Shown piece by piece: positions 1-10,847 of a stretch of DNA of 64,000 nt. A program made the translations under genes and the position numbers. Below the pieces are notes generated by a model. That model worked only from the letters and a program-made list of their open reading frames with translations. It was not told where the DNA came from and made no database searches. Position 1 is the stretch's first letter. Every line of letters starts with the position of its first letter. The stretch covers positions 1 to 64,000 of the forward strand of contig CAUDNR010003090.1 in assembly GCA_958430865.1 (NCBI GenBank), in the 5' to 3' direction. Origin of the DNA: Entrophospora sp. SA101 (Eukaryota > Glomeromycota > Glomeromycetes > Entrophosporales > Entrophosporaceae).

Positions 1-119
1 AACTTGAATTAAATTCAATTGACATTTTAAAATGATAATTTTGCAAGAATAGAATTTTTTAAATATTTATTGTGTAAAATATTTTTTTGTCGATCTTTTA
101 ATATAAAATTTCCCCCGTA

Positions 120-1167
120 TTTTTATCATTCATCAATTAATAAGCTTTTAAAAAATAAAAACGAAAACAATATCTTTATTTCTTTGTTTGATAAAAGCAA
201 CAAGAGTAGTTGGTGCCTTGGTAAAAGGTAACAATTGTGGAGCTTTGGTAAAAGCCACGTTTAATGTGAGCAAGCAATCAAGGTTAGGACTAACGTTGAT
301 TAATTAGTAAGTTTTAACAACGATTAGTAACGTAATTTGCTTTAGTGAGTAAGCAAAGGTTAGGACTATAGATTAGTCTAGGTGCAAGAAAGTGGGAACC
401 AAAGTAAATTTGTAACCTAATTCATTGACAAGCACCGAATTATTTGCAATTAACTGACAAGAGTAGCCCAAAGTTAAGCCATAATTGCATGACGCTAAAG
501 ACGCATGCCGTAAATGATTGGGCTGGTAGCTACCATTGCCGTAAATAGTTGTTGGTAGTTACCATTTGCCATAAATAATTACGGTCACCGCAAATAACCA
601 CGACCGCTGGAAATTATTGTCATTAGTCATATTAGTCATGCGAAAATTCTCTTGAATTATTAGCAACTGAATTTTTTTTTGATGAATTCAATTAGTCGGT
701 CATTAATTTACAGTAAAATTATGTGTAAAATAAAATTTGCAACAGCCGCAAATACTTATAGCAGCCGTATCTGTTTGTGGTAACCGCATCTATTTGCGGC
801 AACTGTAAATATTTTGTAATAACAGTTACCATTGCAACAAATAACCAATTACGTCAGGTGTCTTTATATGACACCTCGTAATATCACCATTTAACAAGAA
901 TCGGAAAACCATAAAAGTTTATTATTTCAAAACATTATTATTATAATTTAGCTTGATAAATAAATAAGGATAAAATAAAAAATGAATGAAAAGATAATAA
1001 TAAATTTATAGTGTAGATTAAATAAGTCACTCATCGCATCTTTTTTTTTACTATTACTTGAATATAATGTCTATTAATTAATTAATTAATTAATAGTTAG
1101 TAATAATTAATGGATAGTAATTTCCAATTGATTAATAATAAAATTTTTATTCACCTTTGTTAACATT
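120..1167 (-). repeat. Copy of the kinase 3' flank, interrupted by a MITE
   Basis: This non-coding stretch lies downstream (minus-strand sense) of the kinase tail fragment at 1168-1376. It matches the sequence following kinase A (4050-4870, opposite strand) and kinase pseudogene B (40200-41086, same strand). Shared blocks include the TAAT-rich run near 1075-1095, a block with AGCAACAAGAGTAG near 197-211 and the AATATCACCATTTAACAAGAATC-type block near 880-902. A 374-bp insertion at 494-867 breaks the alignment. I see no gene in it. Confidence 0.6.
494..867. mobile_element. 374-bp MITE-like element with imperfect TIRs
   Basis: The left end begins with a block containing TAAAGACGCATGCCGTAA. The reverse complement of the right end contains TAAAGACACCTGACGTAA, a match of 15 of 18. 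The element is flanked by ATGAC on both sides (489-493 and 868-872), a possible 5-bp target duplication. The homologous flanks of kinases A and B lack the insert. The interior is full of short CCGTAAAT/ACCGCAAATAA motifs. A diverged, inverted relative lies near 50580-50910. No coding capacity is visible. Confidence 0.5.
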
Positions 1168-1338
1168 CTAGAGAAAAAAGTTGAAATCAAGATTATTCAA
1201 CAAACTATCATTACTTGTATAAAATTTTAAGCTTTTAGATTTAGCAATCTCTTCATCTAATAATCTACTTTTATGATATGCATCTGGATGTGATTTGTGT
1301 ACTTGTTGCAAATAATTACCACCACTACTAGTAGTATT

Positions 1339-1375
<37 letters not shown>

Positions 1376-1376
1376 G
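1168..1376 (-). pseudogene. C-terminal tail fragment of a TKL-type kinase
   Basis: The minus-strand frame encodes a tail ending with residues like QQVHKSHPDAYHKSRLLDEE and then IAKSKSLK. This matches the C-terminal tails of kinase A (to 4049) and kinase B (from 41087). Only about 65 codons remain, and the kinase domain is absent. Just upstream in its own sense is an ATC/GAT microsatellite (poly-Asp, about 1339-1374), where the homology stops and kynureninase sequence starts on the other strand. The kinase 3' flank follows on the other side, so this is the 3' end of a former kinase locus. Confidence 0.75.
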
Positions 1377-1604
1377 AGAGGTTGTCAATTATCACTTATT
1401 TTTGATTCAGAAAAAGTACGTTCTATTCATAAAGAGTTAATGACTTATGGAATAGTGGTTGATATAAGAGAACCAAATTGTCTTAGAGTTGCCCCTGCAC
1501 CTTTGTATAATACTTTTTCTGAGGTCTGGAAATTTGTAAAAGCTTTAAAAATGGCTGTTAATGATTTAGCAGTTAAGGATGATGGTGAAGTTGTTTCTCT
1601 TTAA
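1377..1604 (+). pseudogene. Kynureninase 3' exon fragment
   Basis: Reading in frame from 1377 gives RGCQLSL, then a segment with GIVVDIREPNCLRVAPAPLY, then NTFSEVWKFV, and a stop at 1602-1604. This is the C-terminal small domain of kynureninase, the PLP enzyme of tryptophan catabolism and de novo NAD synthesis that cleaves 3-hydroxykynurenine. The V-R-x-P and R-V-A-P-x-P-L-Y-N motifs are diagnostic. Upstream of 1377 there is only the microsatellite and a kinase tail in reverse, so the PLP-binding domain is missing. The CAG at 1374-1376 could be the original splice acceptor, so this may be a last exon separated from the rest. It is a fragment unless the remaining exons lie elsewhere. Confidence 0.75.
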
Positions 1605-1723
1605 TAATAACGAAATGAATGTTTTAAAATATGTAATAAATTTTTTAGTGCAAGAGATATAATGTTATTGAGAGTTATTATTATGTATTGTTTATGGAAC
1701 ATTCTACATTCTAGTATTTTAGC

Positions 1724-1948
1724 TTAGAACATTGTTGAACTTGATAGGTAGATAGGTGCCTTATATCTTTGTTTCCCTCGAACTTTTGATGATTTCTTTT
1801 TGCAACATGATGCTGTTGCTGCATTTTGATAATAACATTGAACTGGAGTGGATTCGACAATGAACTTCTTCATTGGATTAATTTTATATGATAAAATGGC
1901 TCTTATGAAAATAAAATGTGTTGTATGTTCGAATATGAACAACAACAC
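1724..1948 (-). CDS. Unrecognised possible exon with basic Cys-Cys segment
   Basis: The minus frame contains a non-low-complexity stretch (ESTPVQCYYQNAATAS, then CCKKKSSKVRGKQRYKAP) ending at 1724-1726. It is more protein-like than most short frames around it, and it is preceded by an A/T-rich stretch that could be intron. No family was recognised and no partner exons were found within several hundred bases. It may be a relic exon or chance. Confidence 0.2.
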   Translation of the reverse strand: MLLFIFEHTTHFIFIRAILSYKINPMKKFIVESTPVQCYYQNAATASCCKKKSSKVRGKQRYKAPIYLSSSTMF

Positions 1949-2544
1949 GAAAATAATTTTCCCTTCTTCATATAGCTATGGAACCAATGCTTTGCAACTT
2001 TTATTTTGCCGTAAATGTTGGTTTATTTTTATTTAGGATTCTTTGGATATAGAATAATTGATTGAACAATCATTTCTTTTTGTTGTGAAGTTGTTTTACA
2101 AAGATGTGAGATTTTTAAATGATATGTAAAACATCATTAAAGGTGAAGCTCTTCACATAACTCTTGCATAGTAGAATCATTTTATCACAATTAAATAAGA
2201 AAATAGTTGGTAGAAATTTTTGTCACGGCTGATTACTTTGGTTGTTATCATCATCATTCAAATTTTCAAATCAATTTCAAGTTGGCATAGCAAAAAAGAA
2301 AAAAACTGATCCCCCAATAATTCATAATATTCGTGATTTGATATTACCGTAACTGCACTGAATTTACCGTTTCTAGTTTCCTTTACAACAGAATATTTCA
2401 AATTTGGGTATATAAAGAAAAATAATTTACACAAGATATAAAATTTACGACATTTAGAAAGGAACCGTAACACAGAAACCTTTCAAATCTCCATTCTATT
2501 CATTAAAACACCAAGTCGAATTTTATATATTATATTTTTATATA
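1949..2544. promoter_or_regulatory. Intergenic and upstream region of kinase A
   Basis: There is no convincing gene here. The last 150 bp before 2545 are homologous to the sequence before kinase C (53440-53591): both carry a block like ACCGTAACAC, an AACACCAAGTC block and a TATATTTTATA run just before the start codon. The shared block probably marks the promoter and 5' leader duplicated with the gene. The rest is AT-rich sequence without a recognised signal. Confidence 0.35.
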
Positions 2545-4049
2545 ATGTCATATGAATACCGATTATCATCATCATCACCAGAAAGAAAGAATTTTGTATA
2601 TAAAATTTATAATGAAATTTGTATCAATTCATATGGTAATGAAAGTAGAAAAGATTATTTTTTTTCATTGGTCAAAAAAAACAAGGAGCTTTCTGAAAAT
2701 GAAAAGGAATATTGTAAGGAAAGGTTTATTTATAAGTTTGAATTAGATAATGCAACACATAAATGGGGCAAACCAAAACAATGTAACAAATGTAAATTGA
2801 TAAGATACTCTGATAGATTCTGTGAAGGTTGCATTGGTTTACAATTACAGAGTCTTTTCACCACCTGGACATCTGGGAATAACATAATTGATGATTTTAT
2901 TCAACAATGTCAAATGAAATCATCCCTGCCAGACTGTATTTTAGAATGGATACCTTTTGAGCAATTTTATGATATAACAAAGTTGACTGAAGATGGATTC
3001 AGTTCGATTTTTACTGCTGGATGGATAAGGGGAAGTATTGATGATTACAATGAAAATACAAAGGAATTTAGTTATTTTGGAGATAGAGGGCAACTAGTAG
3101 TATTAAAAAGTTTAAACAATTCAAGTAATCCAGGAAAAGCCTTTTTTGATGAGGTTGGTAGTTGTCATTTGAACAAAATAAACAATCTGTATTATATAAT
3201 ACTAATTGATTTTATATTCAATCTCAGGCAGTGAATTATTGTAAAATTAAATCATCATCAATTGTTAAGTGCTTTGGTATAACTAAATTTCCAGATAATG
3301 GAAATTATGCAATTGTTTTAACTTATTTATCAGATGGAAATTTAAGGGATTATTTACAAAAAAATCTAACATTAAAGGACAGAATTACAATATTTTATTA
3401 TTTATGTTATGCATTATATCAGATACATTGGAAAGATTTAATCCATTGTGATTTACATAGTGGTAATATACTTGTACAAGGAGGCAATTGTTTTATTACA
3501 GATTTGGGATTATGTGGGCCAGTTGATGATGAATCATCAAATAAAATCTATGGAATTGTATCATATGTTGCACCCGAATTACTTAGAGGCACAAAGAATA
3601 CAAAGAATACAAAAGAATCTGATATCTATAGTGTTGGGATGTTAATGTGGGAAATATTTGCAGGTCATCCACCATTTGATGATAGAGCTCACAATCATCG
3701 TTTGATTTTTGATATATGTGAAGGTTTACGACCACCAATACTACCTGGAATGCCTGATGATTATGCACAAATGATGCAGAGGTGTTGGGATGTGGATCCA
3801 TCAAAAAGACCAACTAGTGGAGAATTTTGGACATTTGCTGATAATAAACTTGAAGAAATTATTAAAAATAATGATAGCAATAATACTACTAGTAGCAGTG
3901 GTAGTGGTGATTCGCAACAAGTACACAAACCACATCCAGATGCATATCATACAATTAGAATATTAGATGAAGAGATTGCTAAATCTAAAAGCTTGAAAAT
4001 TACAAGTAATAGTTCGTTAAATAATCTTGATTGTGACTCTTTTCTCTAA
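2545..4049 (+). CDS. TKL-type protein kinase A (2 exons)
   Basis: This is a predicted cytosolic Ser/Thr-Tyr (TKL-like) kinase of the family expanded in Glomeromycotina. The start ATG at 2545 begins MSYEYRL. The N-terminal region has CNKC (C80, C83) and CEGC (C93, C96), a probable zinc-binding pair, then a hydrophobic helix region. The kinase domain starts near residue 133 at LEWIPFEQF. The glycine loop is degenerate (TEDGFSSIF), but the VVLK lysine (about K188) is present. Exon 2 supplies HCDLHSGN, the DLG form of DFG, APE in VAPELL, and the SKRP block. The tail is Asn/Ser-rich. The intron lies between about 3153 and 3230: the acceptor is CAG at 3225-3227 or 3228-3230, and the donor is not certain (GTTGGT or GTAGTT near 3153-3160). 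The frame stays open through the intron, so retention would give a truncated product ending at 3232-3234. The sequence from 2926 on is repeated at 54105. Ligand and pathway are unknown. Confidence 0.85.
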
Positions 4050-5260
4050 AATGTTAACAAAGGTGAACAAAAATTTCATTATTAATTAATTGAAAATTAC
4101 TATCCATTGATTATTACTAACGATATTAATTAATTAATTAATAAACATTAAATTCTAGTAACAATAGTAAAAGATGAATGCCTAATTTAATCTCCACTAT
4201 AAATTTATTATCTTCTTTTTTTTATCTTTTTATTTCATCCTTATTTTATATATATAACAATAATAAACTTTTTACAATTTTTGATTCTTGTTAAATGATG
4301 ACATTGCAAGGTATCATTTCGGTTAATTAACAATTATGGCTTAACTTTTGGTCAGTTAATAGCTCACAATAATCAGATAACTGAAATATGGCCCTTTTGC
4401 AATACTATAAAGTTCTTTTTATTCGATTTGTTTCAGTTGTTTGCTGACCAATTGCAAATTCATTTTGGTTTACTTGCAAAACAACTTAAGCAGCTTGTTT
4501 AACAGCCTTACGTTTACGACTACAATAATAATATCAGTATTTCCGATTAACCTTTGGACGATACTTTATCAATACCCACTAGTTAACCAACGTCAATCCA
4601 AACCTTTGCTTATTCATTAAAAGCAAATTACGTTACTAATCGTTGTTAACACCCACTAGTTAACCAACATCAGTCCTAACTTTGCTTACATGCTCACTAA
4701 CATAGCTTTTTATCAAAGATCCACAATTGTTACCTTTTACCAAGACACAAACTACACTTTTTGCTTTTATCAGTCAAAGAAAATAAAAATAACGGTTTAT
4801 TTTTATTTTATTTTAAAAGCCTATTAACGTTTAATAAAAATAATGATTCTATCATAGAATTTTATTTTATTAGAATGTTAATTATCCTTTCGTTGGTCAC
4901 TGCAATAAGGATAAAGATGAAGATGTGTGTTTATTATTGCAAAGTAGCTTAATCAATCAATATGTTATAAAAATTTCCATAGCTTTTGCGTAAAATTTTC
5001 ATTTGTTAACATAAAGTACTAATAGATGATTTTATCTACACCGATCATGTATCACGTTATTAATATAAGCCCCGAATTAGTAGTTCCTTGGGAACAACTG
5101 ATGAAAAATGCACAAGAAAAATATTAAAAAAAAGACCTTGGAATACATATTTACAAGTTTTTTTTTATAATTTTACTTGCGTCATTTTTGGCTTAATGGC
5201 AGCGAATTTGACGTAATAGTTTTACAACTTTGGTAACATTTCGTCAAACAACATTACTGT
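4050..5260 (+). repeat. Kinase-associated 3' flank (reference copy)
   Basis: This is non-coding sequence that follows the kinase gene at each locus in the window. The first 800 bp match 40200-41086 in reverse complement and 120-1167 in part. The last part (about 5020-5255, including a block with TTACTTGCGTCATTTTTGGC) matches 39750-40020 in reverse complement. It contains repeated blocks such as CACTAGTTAACCAAC (near 4575 and 4650). No open frame has codon character. It marks how far each ancestral kinase duplication extended. Confidence 0.6.
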
Positions 5261-6140
5261 CTAGCCTAAAGATATAAACCGAAAATTTTCGGAGCTTTAT
5301 TCATGACACTTCTATTATTTTTGTAACAATTCCAAAAACCGGATATAATTTCTTGTTTAATTCGCCTAACCAGAAATTCTGGAACTTCTGATGAGATTAT
5401 TATATTTGAGCTTTGTCTTCGTAAACCATTAATGTTTTTATACTAATAATCGTGTTGGCACAGATTGCACTTATAAATTTGATTCTAATTTAAAAATGAA
5501 AAACAACTAATGACTAGAAAATATTACAGTTTCAGTACTTACTTGGACTTGGATTTTGTTTGTTGTTTTTATCTTCGGTGTAGCCCGCATATATGATAAT
5601 TAACTGGTGTGACAAGTCGCCTGGCTGTTATTATTATTTAATCTTTGGTGGGATCTCGGATTATAGAGAAGAGGTTGGAGTTTCTACCATAAAAGGTAAT
5701 GACATACAATGCCACGTGATTCTGTTTGTGAGTTAGTCTATTTATATCATTGATCGTCACAGTTGGCCAATAATATTTTGAAATTTACAACCCCAATTGA
5801 AGTTGTTTGTGTGTTACACAACATAAAAAAGGATCTTCATTTCGAATGTCCATTATGCTCCGATTTTTTTGTAGAATTAATAATAGTAATAAAACAAAAT
5901 GGTCAGTTAAATGATTTTTTATTACTATTTATGACTTTCAATTATTTATATTTATATAATATTAATTATCCTTTACATAGGGTAACGAACAAACTAAAGT
6001 GGCGGCAAATTTTGACACTTCACAAAATGGAAATCTCAAACCGATGCAAGGAATATTTAAAAAAGGTGTTCAATATAATAGTATGTGTCAAAGATCCTCA
6101 AAATTTTTTATTATTTAAGTTTTAAATTTTTATTTATTAA
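5261..6140 (+). other. Intergenic; no supported gene
   Basis: The only long frame (5763-6125) starts at TTG, ends without an identifiable motif and has composition like the surrounding DNA. I do not support it as a gene. The stretch just before 6141 presumably holds the promoter and leader of the RABL6-like gene. Confidence 0.3.
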
Positions 6141-8449
6141 ATGATGATATCAGTGAAGATAATAATACGCGGTGATATTCGAACTGGAAAAACAACATTA
6201 TGTAAGTTATACCATTCCTTCTAAATTATTTATACATACATACATACATACATATTTATATATGAGAGTATATAATGATCATTACACCTACCAATAAAAG
6301 TCAATAGATTGCAAGGAGAAGTATTTTCCAAAGAGTATTTATCTACACCACAAATACAAGTAGCAAATATACAATGGGATTATATTCATACAAATGATGT
6401 GATCAAAGTAGAAATATGGGATGTTGTAGATAAAGGAATAAATTCAACAGTAGAAAGGTCAATAACTTCAGATACTAGTCTGAAAATAGACAATAATCAA
6501 GGTAAATAAAGGTAGGAGAGAAGAGGAAAAGCAAATTTTTAAAAAGTTGTTACATACATACATATATATATATATATATCATCACACAAAACAAATTAAT
6601 TCATACTTTTAGTATCAGCTTTATCATCATCAAATTCTCGAGTAAATTTACCACCAGAACAATTAACACTGGATGCAGCAACCATTGATGTTTACAGAAA
6701 TACACATGGTATAATTCTAATGTTTGACATTACAAAAAGTTGGACTTTTGATTATGCAATTAAAAAGTTGGAATCAATCCCTGATTCCATGACAGTTTTA
6801 CTCTTGGTAAGTATTTGTTTATAACTATATGTGTGTATGTATGTATGCATGTATGTATGTATGTAATATCTTTTTGTTGTTATTATTTAGGGTAATTTCA
6901 GTGATTTGAGGTAGATATATTTCTAACGTTTTTTACATCTCACAATCAGTATATTATACTTATGTCAATTAATATTCTCAACACAAAAAAAAACCTAAAA
7001 GTGAACAACGAGTGATCACACATTCTCGAATATATCAATCATTGGCAGACATTAACAGATACCGTGTAAAGAATTATCCATCTGCAAATATGATCCGTTA
7101 TGTTGAAACTAGTATGCTTACAGGATTAGGTTTAGAATACATATATAAATATTTTGGTGTTCCTTTTTTACAATTGCAGGTAGATCATTTAATATAATTT
7201 TAATATATACCATTAATTTATATTTACATATCATAATATGAATAATTGAATTTGTTTTAGAGAGATATTCTTCAACAACAATTACAATTAAAAACTAAAG
7301 AATTAGCAAAACTTCTTGAATCATTGGATGATGTTGAACAATTTTCACCACCTTCTCCAACTCAAAATTATAGTGAAAATATTCAAATAGATGATTTAGA
7401 AAGTTTGTCATTGTTTTTAATCATTATTGCCCCCCTCCCAATGATATTAAACAATAAATATATTTATGTTTATTTTTATATCTATTCATATAGCAGAAAT
7501 CAAGTTTGACCAATTAGAAAAAGATCAAATAAACAATTTGTGGGATAATAAAATTGGAAAAAAGGAAAAAACTCATAAAAACAAAAAAAAAGAATCTGGC
7601 AAAAAAAAAAAATCAAATAATACCCCAGTAATTATAGAAAAATCATCACAAAAATCATCACAATTAGTAGACTTGCCGGAAAAAAACACCAAGAAAACCA
7701 CAGCAACAACAACAATATCAACAACATCAACAATATCAACAACAGTAACATTATCATCAGACACAAATGTCATTGATGAATTTGTTGCTGGTGAATTAGA
7801 AGATGATTTTTTTGATGATTTACCTGAACCTAATTTGACTTTACCCTCACCACCGTTACCATTACCACCAATCAATACTTCTTCCAAAATAGAAGAAGAT
7901 TCGCCGGTTCCAAATCCAATGGTAACAGGTGATGAGGATCTCGTTGGTGTTGAAGATGATGATGAATCGGAAGAACTGAATCAACTACAACGGCAACAAT
8001 TTAACCATATAAAAATCATTAGTCCAACAACCTATACTGAAAATCTTACAAATGTTTGGCATCGACGTCAAAGCAACATACCTTCTACCATCGTTAATAA
8101 TCAAATTAACGATAGTAGTGATGATGATAATAATGATGACAGTTTAATAACGGGAATTAAACAAATTAATTTGTTGAATAGAAGACATTCAAATGCAGCA
8201 TCATCAATTAATGACAGACGGACTAGCACAAGTAATGATGATTTAAACACAATTGAAGTAGAAAATAATCAATTTACTACTAGTAATCGAGAATCATCAA
8301 GCTATTATTCACCATATATTGATACATCCTTTGATTTTAATACCGACAAATATTCACCAATGCCATTTGGTGCATCAGCTGATTATGAAGAAATTGGCGA
8401 AGGTCAAGATAATCCTTGGTTAGATTCCAATCAAGGAAAAAATTCTTAG
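6141..8449 (+). CDS. RABL6-like (Rab-like protein 6 / RBEL1) GTPase, 7 exons
   Basis: The proposed CDS is join(6141..6201, 6301..6501, 6613..6806, 6891..6910, 7002..7179, 7261..7402, 7494..8449), 583 aa. The first exon gives MMISVKIIIRGDIRTGKTTL, a P-loop of the form GDxxTGKT. Splicing to 6301 gives the NRLQG segment typical of RABL6. Further family landmarks are EIWDVVDKG, then GIILMFDITKSWTFDY, then LLGNFSD, SEQRVI and the GVPFLQLQ segment that closes the GTPase domain. The C-terminal half is long, acidic and Lys/Ser-rich, with VIDEFVAGELEDDF and NPMVTGDEDL resembling the RABL6 tail. In animals RABL6 is an atypical Ras-family GTPase linked to cell growth; its role in fungi is not known to me. 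Exon 4 is only 20 nt. The last acceptor is a TAG-CAG pair (7493 or 7496). The gene is convergent with coilin. An identical copy lies at 57320-59628. Confidence 0.88.
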
Positions 8450-8631
8450 AATAAATTTTTTTATTCATATTAATTATAATTTATACCCGTTTAATGTTAG
8501 AATAAATGTATTAATTTTTATTATTAATTATTAGTTGTTATTAATGGTTTAATATAATATTTTTTTTTTCATATAAAAATGACACAATAATAAAAAAAGA
8601 ATCTTTATTTTTTTATTATTTTAATTACAGC
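8450..8631. terminator. Shared 3' region between convergent genes
   Basis: This 182-bp AT-rich spacer lies between the stops of the RABL6-like gene and coilin. It has AATAAA-like signals in both directions (for example near 8448, and TTTATT runs near 8603). It probably holds both polyadenylation sites. Confidence 0.3.
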
Positions 8632-10163
8632 TTATTTAATTATTTTGCGAACATCATGTAATTCTTCCCATTTTATTGTAAATATTTTTGGTGGTTCAAT
8701 CTGACTATCAAGAATATATTCATCACCCAAATCATAAAGACTAAATTTTCCAAATTCATTGTTATTTATAAAATTAAAATCTTTTTTTAATTCTTGATTT
8801 GGGTTTGCGGAAGAAAACGTTAATGTGACTTGATTTGTTATCGGTTCGTATCCAATTATTGTTGCTTCCTATTTGTTAATATGTTACAAATATAAAAGTG
8901 AAATAGTTAACTTTCATCGATAATCATAATCTTTATTCCACAAAAATTTAAAATATTAATTACCTTATATCTTGATAATCCAGGTGTATAATTATCGGAT
9001 AATTCAATAACCTATAATATTATCAACAGTATATTAATGTCAAACATATAGTTATTATGATAATAATAATTTAGAATTAAAAATCGCACCTTATAAGCAA
9101 TATTATCACCAATATTAGGTCTACTTTCATAAACTTCTAATTTTTCGTAATCAACGATCAATTGTTGTTTATCTTCCTGAATTTCCTCATCATCTTCCTC
9201 ACCGTTGTCATCATCATTCTTATTATTTGCTGATAATGATGATGATGCATTATTATTGTCATCTTGATGAATTCGGCTTCGCTTTGCACTCTTGACTTGA
9301 TTTCTATAATAATATTCATCATCATCATCATCATCATCATCAATTTCTGCTTGATGTTCATTTTGATTTATTTGATAATTATCATGCTGCTGAATTCCCT
9401 TTGCTACCTTTTTCCTTTTTTCTCCCTTTTTATTCTGTGAATTAGCGGTGGTATCTAAATCTACTCTTGTTATTATAACACGTGAGGGCGGCAAATCATC
9501 TACTATTGGCGGTCCAGTCGGAATACCATCCAACCAGCGTGCCGTTAATGCAGCTTTTGATAAAGGAGAAGATGAAGGTAATTTTAATGTATTATTATTG
9601 TTATTATTCTCGCTCTTATTCTTGTTCTTCTTGTTCTTCTTATTCTTCTTATTCTTGTTGTTATTATTATTATTATTATTATTATTAGTTATTGTGTTAT
9701 TTTTATTACTATCGCTAATTCCATTCTGATCTTTCGTTTTATTGTCATTTTCATAATTGTTATTATTATCGCTAATTTCATCCTGAACTTTTGTTTTACT
9801 GCCCTTTTCATAATTATCATTATTATTATGACTAATTTCATTCTGATCTTTTTTTTCTTTGCTTACTGATTTATCTTCTTTGCTAACCTTATCATCGTCA
9901 TCAGAAAGAACTAAATTTTCTTCGAATCTAATATGAACAGGTTTTTTATTAATCATTCCTTGAAAATAACCTTTTTTTTTATTTGAGGTTGCTGAAAAAG
10001 AAAGTGGTGGTTTTATTATTTCGGCTGATGTTCGTGATCCCATTACCGCTGATGATCTTGGAGGAATATTATGTTGTTGTTGTTGTTGTTCTATAGGATT
10101 TTTTTTTTTGGATTTCTTTTGCTTTTTTTGTTTTTTTTTAACAGTAACAACAACATCTTCCAT
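8632..10163 (-). CDS. Coilin-family protein, 3 exons
   Basis: The proposed CDS is complement(join(8632..8868, 8964..9011, 9090..10163)), 452 aa, starting MEDVVVTVKKKQ. The middle is basic and low complexity: poly-Lys, poly-Asn encoded by ATT/TTA microsatellite, poly-Asp and NKKNKKNKK repeats. The region GYFQGMINKKPVHIRF precedes it. The C-terminal domain, joined across the introns, reads SRPNIGDNIAYK, VIELSDNYTPGLSRYK, EATIIGYEPITNQVTLTF and KWEELHDVRKII. This is the atypical Tudor-like domain at the C-terminus of coilin, the scaffold of Cajal bodies where snRNPs mature. The N-terminal self-association domain of animal and plant coilins is not evident; the protein begins with a Lys-rich stretch, so it may be reduced, or an upstream exon may be missed. 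A second identical copy lies at 59811-61342. Confidence 0.82.
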
Positions 10164-10423
10164 ATTGATTTAATTTTTTTATCAAAAGATTTCGAAGATA
10201 CCAAAATAACCGGACAAAATGCAGATCATGTAAATTTTCGTGACATTTTCATGTGTTTTACACAAAAATACACAAATATGAAAACTTGTCTTAGCAAAAA
10301 TTCTCAAATTATTATTTTTTAAAATGCAAGTCCTTGTGACCTTTCCTGTCCGATAAAATATAAAATTCGTTAACGTTAGAAAATTGATAAATTTATAAAA
10401 TTATTTGTTTTTGAATTTATTGA
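10164..10423. promoter_or_regulatory. Upstream region of coilin
   Basis: This AT-rich spacer lies between the coilin start and a transposase relic. No specific promoter motif was recognised, and I see no gene in it. Confidence 0.25.
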
Positions 10424-10680
10424 AATGTCAAAAAGAAGATTTTTGAACGTGGTGCTGTTTAAGAGAAATGGTTGAAATCTTGGAAATCCCAAAATCTACC
10501 ATTTCTGACAATATTACGAAGTTTAAAAATCTGTCCCTGCTAGACCACGCATAGGTAGGTAATGGTCGAGTTCTTCCTGAACTAGAGCTGGATGAAAAAG
10601 TGGAATCTAGAATTGGGACGAATTGAAATTGGGTATGAGACCGCAGGTAAGCTTGATCAGTATTGCTACGCTTCAATGCG
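10424..10680 (+). pseudogene. Tc1/mariner-type transposase N-terminal relic
   Basis: The plus strand, read across frameshifts and stops, begins MSKRR and shows an HTH-like segment, EMVEILEIPKSTISDNITKF, followed by VLPELELDEKVESRI. The IPKSTISD block is characteristic of the first helix-turn-helix of IS630/Tc1/mariner transposases. In-frame stops and shifts occur after RGAV and after FKN, and the catalytic domain is absent. TIRs were not found beside it. It is duplicated at 61603-61859. Confidence 0.6.
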
Positions 10681-10847
10681 ATGACAACATTATTAATAAC
10701 TATATAAGAAAATTTTTGTCAAAGATAGCAACGAATTTCTATTATTAATAACTTTAATTTAAATAGAAAATCTTTGATTTTTATTCCTTAAAAAAAAAAA
10801 TTTTTTTACAAAATTATTTATAATAAATAAATATAAACTCTTGTTTA

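Noticed and set aside
5763..6125. 120-codon frame before the RABL6-like gene
   Set aside because: It begins at TTG, has no recognisable motif, and its composition equals the intergenic background.
9448..9729. Leu/Phe-rich plus-strand frame opposite coilin
   Set aside because: It is the antisense of the Asn/Lys microsatellites of the coilin gene; no independent coding signal. The same holds for 60627-60908.
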